From: Lustribacter sp965277075
Lineage (GTDB): Bacteria; Vulcanimicrobiota; Vulcanimicrobiia; Vulcanimicrobiales; Vulcanimicrobiaceae
DNA: 64,000 bases
Assembly: GCA_965277075.1 (NCBI GenBank)
Contig: OZ255707.1
Location: forward strand, 1,054,001-1,118,000
Direction: 5' to 3'
Both the position numbers and the translations under genes were made by a program. Below are positions 43,533 through 52,451 of the stretch, in pieces. Under the pieces are notes generated by a model. That model saw only the letters and a program-made list of their open reading frames with translations. It ran no database searches and was not told the DNA's origin. Numbering within the stretch: the first letter of the stretch is position 1; each line of letters opens with the position of its first letter.

Positions 43533-43763
43533 CTATACCCGCTGCGAATCGGTGACGCTGTCGACCGTCGGCTTGGGCCGGTCGCTGCGCACCATGAGCA
43601 CCATCATGCGATGGTCCCTGCCGTACATGATATAGCCCGTGGGATCCTGACCGAAGCTCTCGATGACCTCGCCGGTCTCGACGACCGTATGGGTGTCGCT
43701 CACGAGGCGATACGTGCCCTCGAGCGTCGCCGAAACATTCGTCACTTCAAATCTCCATGTCAA
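43533..43763 (-). pseudogene. Truncated lipocalin-like-domain protein
   Basis: Seventy-six codons (TTG 43763; GTG 43745 is an alternative start) encode LEGTYRLVSDTHTVVETGEV, FGQDPTGYIMYGRDHRMMV, which is the N-terminal half of the lipocalin-like domain family of about 150 residues. The frame stops at DSQRV without the second half. It may be a degraded gene or a very short expressed fragment. It lies in the gap between two operons. Confidence 0.6.
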
Positions 43764-43801
43764 TTGCGATACCTGCGCGCCGCACGCTCCTTGCCTCGAC
43801 C

Positions 43802-44728
43802 TTACTTTAGCGATCCGCTGGGAGACAATTCGCTTGCATTCGCAAGTGCTCGGCGAATCACATCGGACGCATCATGCAACGCAGCTTTGTTTACAGCGCT
43901 ATGGAATCCGCACGCGTCGATGAAATCGGCCAACGTGATGATGTCTTGATTACCGGGGGCACCAGGGGCAAAAGGGCAGCCGCCAAGCCCAGCCAAGGCG
44001 CCCTCAAAAATACGAATTCCTGACTCGAGCCCGGCATAGACGTTGGCCAGTCCATATCCAAGCGCGTCGTGCATGTGCATCGCAAGTTGCACCGTTGGTG
44101 CAACCGATTGAATTTCGGAAATCCGCCGCGCGACGAGATACGGATCGGCCCGGCCCACCGTGTCCGCCAACGTTATCGTGTGCACGTTTCCGCCCGCGAG
44201 GCGTATCGCGATCGAGGCGACGCGATCTGCGGCGATTGACTCGTCCGGCCACGGTGAAACGAACGCACAGGCGATTGTCGCTCGTAGGCTTATGCCGGCG
44301 CCCGTCGAGGCTGCAGCAAGTTCATCGAATATCGTCAGCGTTTGTTCGATGGTGCTGTTGTTGTTCGACATTGCATGACGCTCACTCGCCGACGTCACGA
44401 AAACCAAATCGTAGTCGCCTCGAGCAATCGACGCACGCTCAAATGCCGCGACGGCGCGCTCCCAACCACGCATGTTGAGGACCAGCGTCGAATAACGCGG
44501 TCCCTTCGGCAACAACGGAACGAGGTCGTCCGCGTCCGCAAGCTGCGGCACCCACTTCGGGTGTACGAATGATGTCGCCTCAATTCGTGCCAGGCCGCTA
44601 TGGACAAGAGCCGTGGCGATTTCAAGTTTTGCCCCTGTCTCGAGGACGACCGCCTCGTCTTGAAGGCCATCCCTCATGCTCACGTCGACGAGCGTGACGC
44701 TTCCTCGGCTTCGGAATGCGGACGTCAT
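43802..44728 (-). CDS. Hydroxymethylglutaryl-CoA lyase-like enzyme
   Basis: A 308-residue HMGL-like TIM-barrel lyase. SMRDGLQDE (Arg19, Asp20), MHMHDALG (His218, His220) and GLGGCPFAPGAPGN (Cys251, Asn260) are the full catalytic and metal set of HMG-CoA lyase. It would cleave an acyl-CoA to acetyl-CoA plus a ketoacid. The start overlaps the CoA transferase stop by four bases, so the pair activates an acid to its CoA ester and then cleaves it, as in itaconate or leucine-type pathways. Substrate inferred. Confidence 0.9.
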   Translation of the reverse strand: MTSAFRSRGSVTLVDVSMRDGLQDEAVVLETGAKLEIATALVHSGLARIEATSFVHPKWVPQLADADDLVPLLPKGPRYSTLVLNMRGWERAVAAFERASIARGDYDLVFVTSASERHAMSNNNSTIEQTLTIFDELAAASTGAGISLRATIACAFVSPWPDESIAADRVASIAIRLAGGNVHTITLADTVGRADPYLVARRISEIQSVAPTVQLAMHMHDALGYGLANVYAGLESGIRIFEGALAGLGGCPFAPGAPGNQDIITLADFIDACGFHSAVNKAALHDASDVIRRALANASELSPSGSLK

Positions 44729-45897
44729 ATAGCAGCCTCGATCGCGATGCCGAGTTCTTGCAGACTGATCTGTTGATCGCGCCCGATCGCGCCCGCGGCT
44801 TGGGCCATCCCGTCGGGACGGTCCTTCAGACGCGGAACGGGCGCGTATGTCGTGACCGTGTTACCAGACCCGTCGGGTATGTCGACGAACGAACTGCGGC
44901 TTATAAAATGCGGATGATGTGCGATTCGCTCGATTGACAAGACGGGACCGCCGGGAATTCCGGCGGCGGCCAACTCGTCATCCAATTCTTTCGACGTGCG
45001 CGTCTTTGTCCAAGCCGCGATCGATTCGTCGAGGACACCAACGTGTTCGCACCTCGCTTGATTCGTACGAAACCGCGGATCGTCGGCCATCTCGGGAGCG
45101 CCCATAAGGAGAGCGAAGCGGCGAAAAATGCTCTGCCCATTGGCGCCGATCGCGTACCACTCGCCGTCCCGCGTCGGATACACGTTGCTTGGTGCAGCTG
45201 TCGCTAGACGATTTCCGTTGCGTTGAGCCACAACGTCGGCCTGAGCGTACTCCGGCAGTGCACCTTCCATCAAACTGAAAACGCTATCGACCAAGGCAAT
45301 ATCGACGGATTCCCCGCCGCCGTCGCAGTTCCGCGCATAGAGCGCGGCTAACGCGCCGATAACGGCATGTAGGCCGGCAATCTCGTCGGCAATACTGATG
45401 CCGATTCGCATCGGAGGTCCGTCGCGCTCTCCCGTGATGTGTCGAAAGCCGCCTGTCGCTTCGGCGATGCTGCCGTAGCCTGCCCGTTGCGAGTACGCAC
45501 CGGTTTGACCATAACCGCTGATCGAGACGTAGATCAAATCGCGCTTTTCTTCACGAAGCTCAGCTTCGCCAAGTCCGATGCTCTTTAACCAGCCCGGTCG
45601 AAAGTTCTCGACAATCACATCGCAGCGCAGTGCGATCTGCCGAACGATTGCAGCCTCCTTGGCGTCACGCAAATCGAACGTTAAAAGCCGCTTGTTGCGG
45701 TTGTGCGATTTAAACCACCACGATGTTCCGTCAGGAGCGATGGAGCCCCACGTTCGTAATTGATCCCCTTCGGGCGGCTCAACTTTATAAACTATCGCAC
45801 CGAGGTCGGCCAAAAGCCGGCACGCGGCCGGCCCGGCGACGGTGCTGCCAAGTTCCAAAACACGTACGCCGGCCAGCGGCGGAGTCGACTTCGTCAT
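44725..45897 (-). CDS. CaiB/BaiF family III CoA transferase
   Basis: A 390-residue CoA transferase with VRVLELGSTVAGPAACRLLADLGA, VEPPEGDQLRTWG, NRNKRLLTFDL, VIVENFRPGWL and SIADEIAG; Asp171 aligns with the catalytic Asp of formyl-CoA transferase. It is coupled to the HMG-CoA-lyase-like gene. Upstream in the same direction lie two gene remnants, so the original operon was probably longer. Confidence 0.93.
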   Translation of the reverse strand: MTKSTPPLAGVRVLELGSTVAGPAACRLLADLGAIVYKVEPPEGDQLRTWGSIAPDGTSWWFKSHNRNKRLLTFDLRDAKEAAIVRQIALRCDVIVENFRPGWLKSIGLGEAELREEKRDLIYVSISGYGQTGAYSQRAGYGSIAEATGGFRHITGERDGPPMRIGISIADEIAGLHAVIGALAALYARNCDGGGESVDIALVDSVFSLMEGALPEYAQADVVAQRNGNRLATAAPSNVYPTRDGEWYAIGANGQSIFRRFALLMGAPEMADDPRFRTNQARCEHVGVLDESIAAWTKTRTSKELDDELAAAGIPGGPVLSIERIAHHPHFISRSSFVDIPDGSGNTVTTYAPVPRLKDRPDGMAQAAGAIGRDQQISLQELGIAIEAAI

Positions 45898-45935
45898 CGT
45901 TCCACTCTACGGAATACCATTCAAGGCACGAAGAA

Positions 45936-46163
45936 TTAATCCGCGCGAAGGTTGCTCGCCGGAAACGGCGCGGCGATTCGGCCGTATTTCGCCATCAGGT
46001 CGATCAGCGGTTGGATGAGCGAATCGTCGAGTTTCGGTGCAAACGTGGCACGTGTCATCGTAGCGACGAGATCGGGATCGATCTTCGTGTCGGCGACGAG
46101 AATCTTCGCCGATTCAGGATAATTGTGATTTGCCCAAAGCTGCGCTTCGGTCACCGACGCCGA
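45936..46163 (-). pseudogene. C-terminal remnant of an NMT1/THI5-type binding protein
   Basis: The minus strand encodes ASVTEAQLWANHNYPESAKI, DPDLVATMTRATFAPKLDDS and LIQPLIDLMAKYGRIAAPFP, the tail of the same orphan binding-protein family as 21167 and 27694. The first three quarters of the gene are missing. The upstream boundary at about 46163-46186 is where a truncated dioxygenase gene ends, so one deletion explains both. Confidence 0.8.
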
Positions 46164-46660
46164 GCAACATGGCGCAGGCGACAACGCGCTTTCATCCGTT
46201 CCGGCACAGCTTCGTAGGCGGCACGCATGTCCGCAAACTCCGTCGGCGCGCCGCCGCCGGGCGGGATTTGGTGCGCCGAGAGCAGCGAATACGTTGCGCG
46301 GCGCGTGTGGAACGACATGTCCGTATGCCATAGCCGGTTCGCGCGCTTGTAGAGCATCCGTTTGTCGTCATCCGGAAAGATGGTACCGTTCTCATCGAGA
46401 TTGCTCTGATCGATGATCTCCGGAAACGGGATGCGAGGAACGCGGCCGGGGCGCTGCTCTATCCGTTCGACCGGCCCGAGGCGACGGCTGAATGCGACGT
46501 GTTCGGCGTCGCTCACCGGGATCGCATTGCGAAAAACGCCCACCGGATAGCGATGCATGGCAGCGACGATTCCCGCCAGTGCATCGGGCGACGCGGCCGT
46601 CCGCACATCGGCGTCGATCTCGGCGGCGAGAAACGGGTGCAGCGGGTCGAGAGCGACCAT
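46151..46660 (-). pseudogene. N-terminal remnant of a TfdA/TauD-family 2-oxoglutarate dioxygenase
   Basis: From ATG 46660 about 158 codons match the first half of the TfdA/TauD family: FRNAIPVSDAEHVAFSRRLG, the iron motif LWHTDMSF (His112, Asp114) and SLLSAHQIPPGGGAPTEFAD. Homology stops at VPERMKAR, after which about ten unrelated residues precede a stop. The distal His and the 2-oxoglutarate-binding Arg are absent, so the product cannot be active. The break joins the binding-protein remnant. Confidence 0.82.
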
Positions 46661-46777
46661 GCCGCGGTTATAGCGCAGCTCGGGCCAAGACGTCGCTACC
46701 GGCAAGGGAATGAGACCATGCAGCCGGCACGCCGCTCGACCGTCATCGACCGCTTCGATCCCGTCACCGGCGCTCGT

Positions 46778-46794
46778 GTGAACCGATCGTGAAC
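46778..46794 (+). promoter_or_regulatory. Tandem GTGAAC repeats, candidate OmpR-type binding site
   Basis: GTGAAC occurs at 46778-46783 and 46789-46794, 11 bp apart on the same strand, about 60 bp before the response regulator gene. OmpR/PhoB-type regulators bind head-to-tail repeats at this spacing, so autoregulation is possible. Short repeats could be chance. Confidence 0.35.
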
Positions 46795-46855
46795 GCGACG
46801 CTCGAGACGACGCGACGAAAGATGCCGCTCGAGCATCGACGTGCAATCCACTCCG

Positions 46856-47533
46856 ATGCGAATATTGGTTGTTGAGGACGACGCTCGCATCGCATTTCCA
46901 ATCGCGAGCGGTTTACGACGCGAGAACCACCTCGTTGACGTCGCCGGTGACGGCCGGCGCGCACTCGCGCTTGCGGAGAGGGCGCCGCCGGATGTCATCA
47001 TTTTGGATATCATGCTTCCCGCGGTGAACGGCGTCGACGTCTGTCGCACGCTGCGAGAACGCGGCTCCGAAGCGATGATCGTTATGATGTCCGCGCGCGA
47101 CGCCGTCAAGGATAAGATCGACGCCCTCGACGCCGGCGCCGACGACTACGTCGTAAAGCCGGTGGAAATCGCAGAGTTATGCGCACGCGTTCGCGCACTT
47201 TCCCGCCGGCGCTTCGAGCAGCGTTCGCCCATTTTACGCCACGGAGAGCTCGAACTTTGGCCGCAGTCGAGCCAAGCGACGTATCGCGGCCGCATTATAA
47301 AACTCACTCGGACGGAATACGCGATCGTTGAGACGTTCTTGCGCGACCCGAGTCGTGTTTTCAGTCGATCCGTCCTGCAGCACCGGCTCGCCAAAATTGA
47401 CAAAGTCGGCGACTCCAATACCGTGAAAACGCATCTCTCGAATCTGCGTAAGAAGTTTCGCGAGGCAGGCTGCGACTACGATCCGATCATTGCCGTGTAT
47501 GCCTTGGGCTACCGCCTCGCTGATGTCGAATAA
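46856..47533 (+). CDS. OmpR/PhoB-type response regulator
   Basis: A 225-residue two-domain regulator. The receiver has Asp8/Asp9 pocket (VVEDD), phospho-acceptor Asp51, Ser79 and Lys101 (VVKP). The C-terminal winged helix shows LTRTEYAIVETFLRDPSRVFSRS, NTVKTHLSNLRKKF and YALGYRL. A GTG at 46841 in frame would add five residues. It overlaps the sensor kinase gene by 11 bases. Confidence 0.95.
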   Translation: MRILVVEDDARIAFPIASGLRRENHLVDVAGDGRRALALAERAPPDVIILDIMLPAVNGVDVCRTLRERGSEAMIVMMSARDAVKDKIDALDAGADDYVVKPVEIAELCARVRALSRRRFEQRSPILRHGELELWPQSSQATYRGRIIKLTRTEYAIVETFLRDPSRVFSRSVLQHRLAKIDKVGDSNTVKTHLSNLRKKFREAGCDYDPIIAVYALGYRLADVE

Positions 47534-48767
47534 AAAACGGTCGCCGACGGCTCGGCGGTCGATCCGCTCGGCGCAAATCGGATCGTATGCCGTCTTTGCG
47601 ATTTTGCTTGTCAGTGCAGCGCTGGTCATCCGCGCGCTGTTTTCCCACGACATCGACGCCGCACTCGGTCAGGACGTCAAAATTGCGCTGGACCAAGCCG
47701 AAGATGCGGTGGAAAATGTCCGAGGTACGCCCAACATCGTCGCAGCGTTGAGCAGTCAGCTGACGTCTTCAGACGAGGGGCTCGAATGGTTCGACACGCG
47801 CGGAAAGCGGATCGCGGCGCTCGGATTGATGGAAGGTCGCGCGGCGAATCCGATACGCGACTCGACGACGAACCTGCCGCACGGCAGGACCGGATATCAA
47901 GCGATTCGGAGCGTCGAGGAGCCTCCCGGAATCGTCCGAGCGACGATTTCGGATGGACGGAGCGCCTTGCAGCGGCGGCGCCTTGACACCGATCTCGGCA
48001 TCGGTTTGATTTTTGTGCTTGCCATCGGAGCGCTCTCCGGAAGCCTGTTTGCGGGTCGCGCGGTCGACCGCGTCGAGTACACCCTCGAGCGAGCGCGCGA
48101 CTTTACCGCTGATGCGGCTCATGAATTGCGCGCTCCGCTCATGGCGATCACGAGCAACACGGAGGCGATCGTTGGCCGCGGCGCCGGACCGGACGATCAA
48201 CATCTGACCAACATCAGCCTTGCCGCGCATCAGATGGTCGAAATGATCAACGACCTGCTCCTTCTCGCCCGTTCCGAAGAAGCGTTCGATGACGAGTTCC
48301 ATGCCGTCGACATTTCCAAGTGCATCGACGAACTTGCGCGATCGTTCGAAAGCGAAGCGAACGCGCGCCACATTTCGCTGAAGGTGCAACCGGCAGCGGT
48401 TTCCACCGTGTACGGTAATCCCGATCAGATCCGGCGGATCATTGAAAACCTCGTTCGCAACGCGTTCCGGTACACGCCGGACCGGGGAGCGATCAGAATA
48501 ACGCAGAGCGGTGATGCGTCCTCCGTGATCGTCGCGGTAACGGACAGCGGCATCGGTATCGAGCCCGACGCTTTGGACAAGATCTTCGAGCGCTTCTGGC
48601 GCGCGGACGCTGCCCGAAACACCGAAGGTACCGGGCTCGGCTTACCGATTGCCCGCAGTCTGGCGCGCAGGCACGGAGGCGACATCGACGTTCAAAGCGC
48701 GCTCGGTCAAGGCAGCACGTTTCGTTTGGTTCTCCCGCGCCAGCCGGTGACGCAGCGCCTTTTCTAA
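47523..48767 (+). CDS. Sensor histidine kinase
   Basis: A 414-residue membrane kinase. A first membrane segment at about 20-38, a periplasmic sensor region of about 120 residues without a recognisable named domain, a second membrane segment at about 157-177, then the HisKA box FTADAAHELRAPL (His200) and HATPase boxes VRNAFRYTPDRG, VTDSGIGIEPDALDKIFERF and GTGLGLPIARSL. It partners with the response regulator it overlaps. The signal is unknown. Confidence 0.94.
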   Translation: MSNKKRSPTARRSIRSAQIGSYAVFAILLVSAALVIRALFSHDIDAALGQDVKIALDQAEDAVENVRGTPNIVAALSSQLTSSDEGLEWFDTRGKRIAALGLMEGRAANPIRDSTTNLPHGRTGYQAIRSVEEPPGIVRATISDGRSALQRRRLDTDLGIGLIFVLAIGALSGSLFAGRAVDRVEYTLERARDFTADAAHELRAPLMAITSNTEAIVGRGAGPDDQHLTNISLAAHQMVEMINDLLLLARSEEAFDDEFHAVDISKCIDELARSFESEANARHISLKVQPAAVSTVYGNPDQIRRIIENLVRNAFRYTPDRGAIRITQSGDASSVIVAVTDSGIGIEPDALDKIFERFWRADAARNTEGTGLGLPIARSLARRHGGDIDVQSALGQGSTFRLVLPRQPVTQRLF

Positions 48768-48916
48768 ACGATGGTGGAGAGAGTGTTCATTTTTAGATTT
48801 GCAACTGATTAAAACGAGCCCAAGGACTTCAATGAGCGGGACTTTTGATGGATCAATGGGTCACCGGAGCAGTCAAAATTGATCTAAGAACCATCTTACT
48901 TGTTAGGCCATATCCT

Positions 48917-50104
48917 ATGAAATCTCGGCTTAGCTACGTCGACGGTCTTCGTGCGGTGGCAGTACTTGCCGTCGTTTTGGATCATGCTGCGTTGCACTCT
49001 CGCCGTCTTGGCTTCTTCCTGAATCATCCCGGCATTAGGCCCACGAATCTGCAAAGCTGGCTCGCATACGCGCTCGGTCAGGGGCGGCACGGCGTCGAAT
49101 TGTTCTTCGTTCTCTCGGGATTCTGTCTCGCATATCCGACCCTCGTGAAGCTGCATCGCTCCGGCAACGCGACATTCGATCCCGTCGATTTTCTTGCCAA
49201 GCGCATTGTCCGGATCATCCCGCCGTACTACGCGGCAATCGCCCTCATCACGATCGGCCTGGGACTTCTCGCTCATGCCGGTTATGCTGCACCGGGCGGC
49301 ACCGCCGACATCGGCGTGATAAACACCGTCAAGGAAGCACTCTTCCTCGACTTGGGAACGCCGCGGCTCAACGGGTCATTCTGGACGCTCGCGGTCGAAT
49401 TTCGCTGGTATTTTTTGTTTCCGATATTCTTGCTCGTGTGGGCGCGCTCGCCGCGCGTGTTCATGCTCGCCGTGGCAGCCGCAATCTTCATCGAGGCGTT
49501 TACGCAAGCTGCAAGCCTCGATCTGTGGGCGCTTCCCGCCTTTCTGCTTGGTATCGTCGCGGCAGATTTAGAAATTCGACGCGATCCGATTCGCCGTTAC
49601 GCGCCGTTGTTGGCCGTCGTGGCGGTCGTTGTCGGAGTTATTTGCGAGTTGGGAATCGGCTCGTCGCACCTCACCGCCGTATCGAACATCCTGGGGTTTC
49701 GATGCATTGCGTTCCTCGTCGTCGTGGCGGCGGGAACTGCGCCGCTCGCGGTTCGTATCCTCGGGAATCCCGTGCTGACCGCCATCGGCGTCGCGTCGTA
49801 CAGCATCTACCTGGTGCACGAGCCGATCTCGTCGTTCATGCAACGAAGCATGGAGCCGATGGTCGGTGACGGCGGCGCGTACGCAATCGGAGCGCTGGCG
49901 GGCATTGCAGGCGGCTTCGTGTTTTGGCGTGTTGTCGAGTGGCCGTTCGTGGAGACCGCTTTACGAAAAATACTCGTTACGTGGGTGCACGCTCGCCTCA
50001 ATATCGCTGCACGCGCGTGCGGCATTCCGCAGAGCTTTCACGTCAGAGTGACCGCAGAGCAGCAGCCGGCAACGGCGAGTCTGTTCCGGGATGCCGCCGC
50101 CTAG
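48917..50104 (+). CDS. Acyltransferase-3 (OafA/YrhL-like) membrane protein
   Basis: A 395-residue polytopic membrane acyltransferase. LSYVDGLRAVAVLAVVLDHA with its conserved His, GVELFFVLSGFCLAYP and RIIPPYYAAI are family motifs; about ten membrane segments follow, closing with SYSIYLVHEPIS and a WPFVETALRK end. It would O-acylate a surface polysaccharide or lipid. The ATG at 48917 starts right before the first motif. The 150-bp upstream region is AT-rich and likely holds its promoter. Confidence 0.92.
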   Translation: MKSRLSYVDGLRAVAVLAVVLDHAALHSRRLGFFLNHPGIRPTNLQSWLAYALGQGRHGVELFFVLSGFCLAYPTLVKLHRSGNATFDPVDFLAKRIVRIIPPYYAAIALITIGLGLLAHAGYAAPGGTADIGVINTVKEALFLDLGTPRLNGSFWTLAVEFRWYFLFPIFLLVWARSPRVFMLAVAAAIFIEAFTQAASLDLWALPAFLLGIVAADLEIRRDPIRRYAPLLAVVAVVVGVICELGIGSSHLTAVSNILGFRCIAFLVVVAAGTAPLAVRILGNPVLTAIGVASYSIYLVHEPISSFMQRSMEPMVGDGGAYAIGALAGIAGGFVFWRVVEWPFVETALRKILVTWVHARLNIAARACGIPQSFHVRVTAEQQPATASLFRDAAA

Positions 50105-50591
50105 TTGAGCCGCTGCGCGGCAAGCCATCACGTGAAGGCCTCGTTCACCTCCGCCGGGCGTTCCAACGACAATATCTGGACCCGGAAAGAGATCATCGCC
50201 GCGCGGTGAGCCGGGCCAACTAACCGCCGCAAGCGCGCACCCCGGCCTTTACGGCAGGCTCGGCGGCGCGGTCCGGAGACCCGCCCGGTAGAGCCTCCCG
50301 GTGCCGGGGCCTAAGAATTTCGTAATCGCGTATGCCGCGGGCACATCTCCAAATGCAGCTTGCGACGGTCCACGCCCAACGCGCAGCAGCCGCACGGCCA
50401 GCGCAGACGCCAGTACGGCGGCGAATACGATTCCCGTACGGGTCGGCCGAGCGCCCACATGAGGTCGGCGAGCGAAGACTGCACGACATGAACGATACCG
50501 ATCGGCGGCCACCTTACCGAGAGTCGAACGGTACACCGCTTACGGGCTATGCAGCACGGCGTCACCCGGGTCGGCCGTCGGCCTTCGAGGC
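50105..50591. other. Long gap without a confident gene
   Basis: About 490 bases between the acyltransferase and the Old Yellow Enzyme promoter. A minus-strand frame around 50249-50450 encodes a membrane-like stretch (GIVFAAVLASALAVRLLRVG) but has no recognisable family or ribosome site, and a plus-strand frame near 50130-50210 reads KASFTSAGRSNDNIWTRKE before a stop. Either could be a remnant. I call no gene. Confidence 0.45.
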
Positions 50592-50636
50592 TTGACGCGA
50601 ATCCGGTCGAGATGGTATATGTTGCCGGCCACATAT
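50592..50636 (+). promoter_or_regulatory. Promoter and near-perfect palindromic operator of the OYE/MarR operon
   Basis: TTGACG (50592-50597) and TATATG (50616-50621) are 18 bp apart. The 20-bp palindrome ATATGTTGCCGGCCACATAT (50617-50636, one mismatched pair) overlaps the -10 and the start site. The MarR gene at 51739 in the same operon is the likely repressor. Confidence 0.75.
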
Positions 50637-50659
50637 CTTGCATAGGACATTGAATCGAC

Positions 50660-51739
50660 ATGGAAAAGCTTTGGACGCCCGTTACCGTCGGCGCGTTGAC
50701 GCTCCCGAATCGTCTCGCGATGGCGGCGATGACGCGGAATCGAGTCCGGCCGGACGGTGCGCCGACGAGCATCAACGCGACCTATTACGAACAACGCGCG
50801 TCATTCGGTCTGACCATCAGCGAAGGGACGCAGCCTTCGGACGACGGTCAAGGGTATCTGCTCACACCCGGCATCTACACACCGGAACATATCGCCGGCT
50901 GGAAACGCGTAACCGACGCCGTGCACGCAGCGGGCGGCCGCTTTTTCATTCAGTTCATGCACGTGGGTCGCATCGCACATCCGGATAACACGCCGCATCA
51001 CCGCCAACCGGTGGCGCCTTCCGCCGTGCGTCCGGCCGGGAAGATGATCACGGCCAACGGGCCTCAAGACATGCCGGTCCCGCACGAACTGACCATCGAC
51101 GAAATTTCCGCGACAATCGGCGATTTCCGGCACGCTGCCGCGAGCGCGATCGCAGCCGGCGCCGACGGCGTAGAGCTCCACGGCGCCAACGGTTACCTCA
51201 TCCATCAATTCTTGTCCGACAATGCGAACCAGCGCACCGATGCTTACGGCGGTTCGCACATGAACCGTGTCCGCTTTGCCGTCGAGGTCGCGGCTGCCGT
51301 TGCCGATGAAATCGGAGCGGAACGAACCGGCATCCGCATTTCTCCCGGGAACCCGTACAACGATATGGTCGAGACGGACGTCGCCGAACGCTACGGGTTG
51401 CTTTTGAGCGAACTCGCGCCGCTCGGGCTCGCGTATCTCCACCTCGTGCACTCCGGCGACGAAGCGCTGTTACGGCGCGTTCGCGACGCGTGGCCGTCGG
51501 CGTTGTTCGTCAATCGCGCACGCCGGCCGCGCGAAGAGATTGCCGACGACGTCGACGCAGACCTCGCCGACGTCGCAACCGTTGCGACGTTCGCGCTCGC
51601 CAATCCAGATCTCGTCAACCGCTTGCAGATCGGCGCTCCGCTCAACGCGCCCGAGCGGGCAACGTTCTACGGCGGAGATGAACGCGGTTATACGGACTAT
51701 CCGTTCCTCGACCGCATCACGGAACAGACGACGCGCTAA
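50660..51739 (+). CDS. Old Yellow Enzyme-family alkene reductase (NemA-like)
   Basis: A 359-residue FMN-dependent ene-reductase. LWTPVTVGALTLPNRLAMAAMTR, QFMHVGRIAHP, the active-site HGANGY (His174, Asn177, Tyr179) and FLSDNANQRTDAYGG are conserved. These enzymes reduce activated C=C bonds of electrophiles such as maleimides, quinones or nitro compounds. It overlaps the MarR start by one base, an arrangement reminiscent of electrophile-inducible nemR-nemA systems, though nemR is TetR-type. Confidence 0.94.
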   Translation: MEKLWTPVTVGALTLPNRLAMAAMTRNRVRPDGAPTSINATYYEQRASFGLTISEGTQPSDDGQGYLLTPGIYTPEHIAGWKRVTDAVHAAGGRFFIQFMHVGRIAHPDNTPHHRQPVAPSAVRPAGKMITANGPQDMPVPHELTIDEISATIGDFRHAAASAIAAGADGVELHGANGYLIHQFLSDNANQRTDAYGGSHMNRVRFAVEVAAAVADEIGAERTGIRISPGNPYNDMVETDVAERYGLLLSELAPLGLAYLHLVHSGDEALLRRVRDAWPSALFVNRARRPREEIADDVDADLADVATVATFALANPDLVNRLQIGAPLNAPERATFYGGDERGYTDYPFLDRITEQTTR

Positions 51740-52203
51740 TGACCGCGCGTGCCGAGCAGCCGCGGCCGGCAAGCCCGGCCGCGACGTTCCCGCTGAGCTA
51801 CGGCATCTTTCGATTGGCGCGCATACACCGTGCGTACGCCGCCCAGCTGTTGCGCGCACTCGAGCTGCATCCCGGTCAGGAACTGATCCTCATGGCGCTG
51901 CACGCGAACGGTCCACAACGTCAAGCGCAACTGGTCGAAATCGAGCACATCGACCACTCGACGGTCGCAAAATCGCTGCGCCGAATGGAGCGCGCCGGTC
52001 TCGTTCGCCGCAAACAATCGAGCGAAGACCGGCGCGTGACGATCGTCTCACTTAGCGCCAAGGGCCAGACCATGCACAAGAAAATTCAAGCGGCGTGGGC
52101 GCAGCTCGAGCGGGTTTCGGTCGCGAGCCTCGATGCCGAAGAGCGGCAACAACTGGTCAACACCATGCGTTCCGTCGAGGACGCTATCGCGAACCAAATC
52201 TAG
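51739..52203 (+). CDS. MarR-family transcriptional regulator
   Basis: A 154-residue winged-helix regulator: HPGQELILMALHANGPQRQAQL, IEHIDHSTVAKSLRRMERAGLV, SSEDRRVTIVSLSAKGQ. It starts on the last base of the Old Yellow Enzyme stop codon (TAATG). It probably represses the operon through the palindrome at 50617-50636. No Cys is visible in the N-terminal region, so redox sensing by Cys oxidation is unlikely. Confidence 0.93.
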   Translation: MTARAEQPRPASPAATFPLSYGIFRLARIHRAYAAQLLRALELHPGQELILMALHANGPQRQAQLVEIEHIDHSTVAKSLRRMERAGLVRRKQSSEDRRVTIVSLSAKGQTMHKKIQAAWAQLERVSVASLDAEERQQLVNTMRSVEDAIANQI

Positions 52204-52214
52204 CGCGCTGCCCT

Positions 52215-52379
52215 TTACGAGTGCAGCGGAAGTCCACCGTCGGCGTCTTGCTCGCCGTCGAGATCTTCATCCGACTCGAGACCGGGATCGTCGGAATCGC
52301 CGAACTGTCCGATTTCCTCGTCGGGCGGGTCATCTGCGGGTTGCGGCCGGGTTCCGCCTTGAGATTGCGAAGAATCCAT
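52215..52379 (-). CDS. Small acidic hypothetical protein
   Basis: Fifty-four codons encode a very acidic, Asp/Gly/Pro-rich protein (PADDPPDEEIGQFGDSDDPG, ESDEDLDGEQDADG) that looks deliberate rather than random. It starts at ATG 52379 without an obvious Shine-Dalgarno sequence; an in-frame start at 52424 would add 15 residues. Convergent with the MarR gene. Probably disordered; no function assigned. Confidence 0.45.
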   Translation of the reverse strand: MDSSQSQGGTRPQPADDPPDEEIGQFGDSDDPGLESDEDLDGEQDADGGLPLHS

Positions 52380-52451
52380 GGGGTGGTCTGATCCGGGGCG
52401 GCGCAAGAGCCCTCCCCGCTGCAACAGCGTTCTTTGAAGGAGTCATCCCGC

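Noticed and set aside
50311..50775. Minus-strand frame spanning the OYE promoter
   Set aside because: It overlaps the start of the well-supported Old Yellow Enzyme gene and shows no domain.
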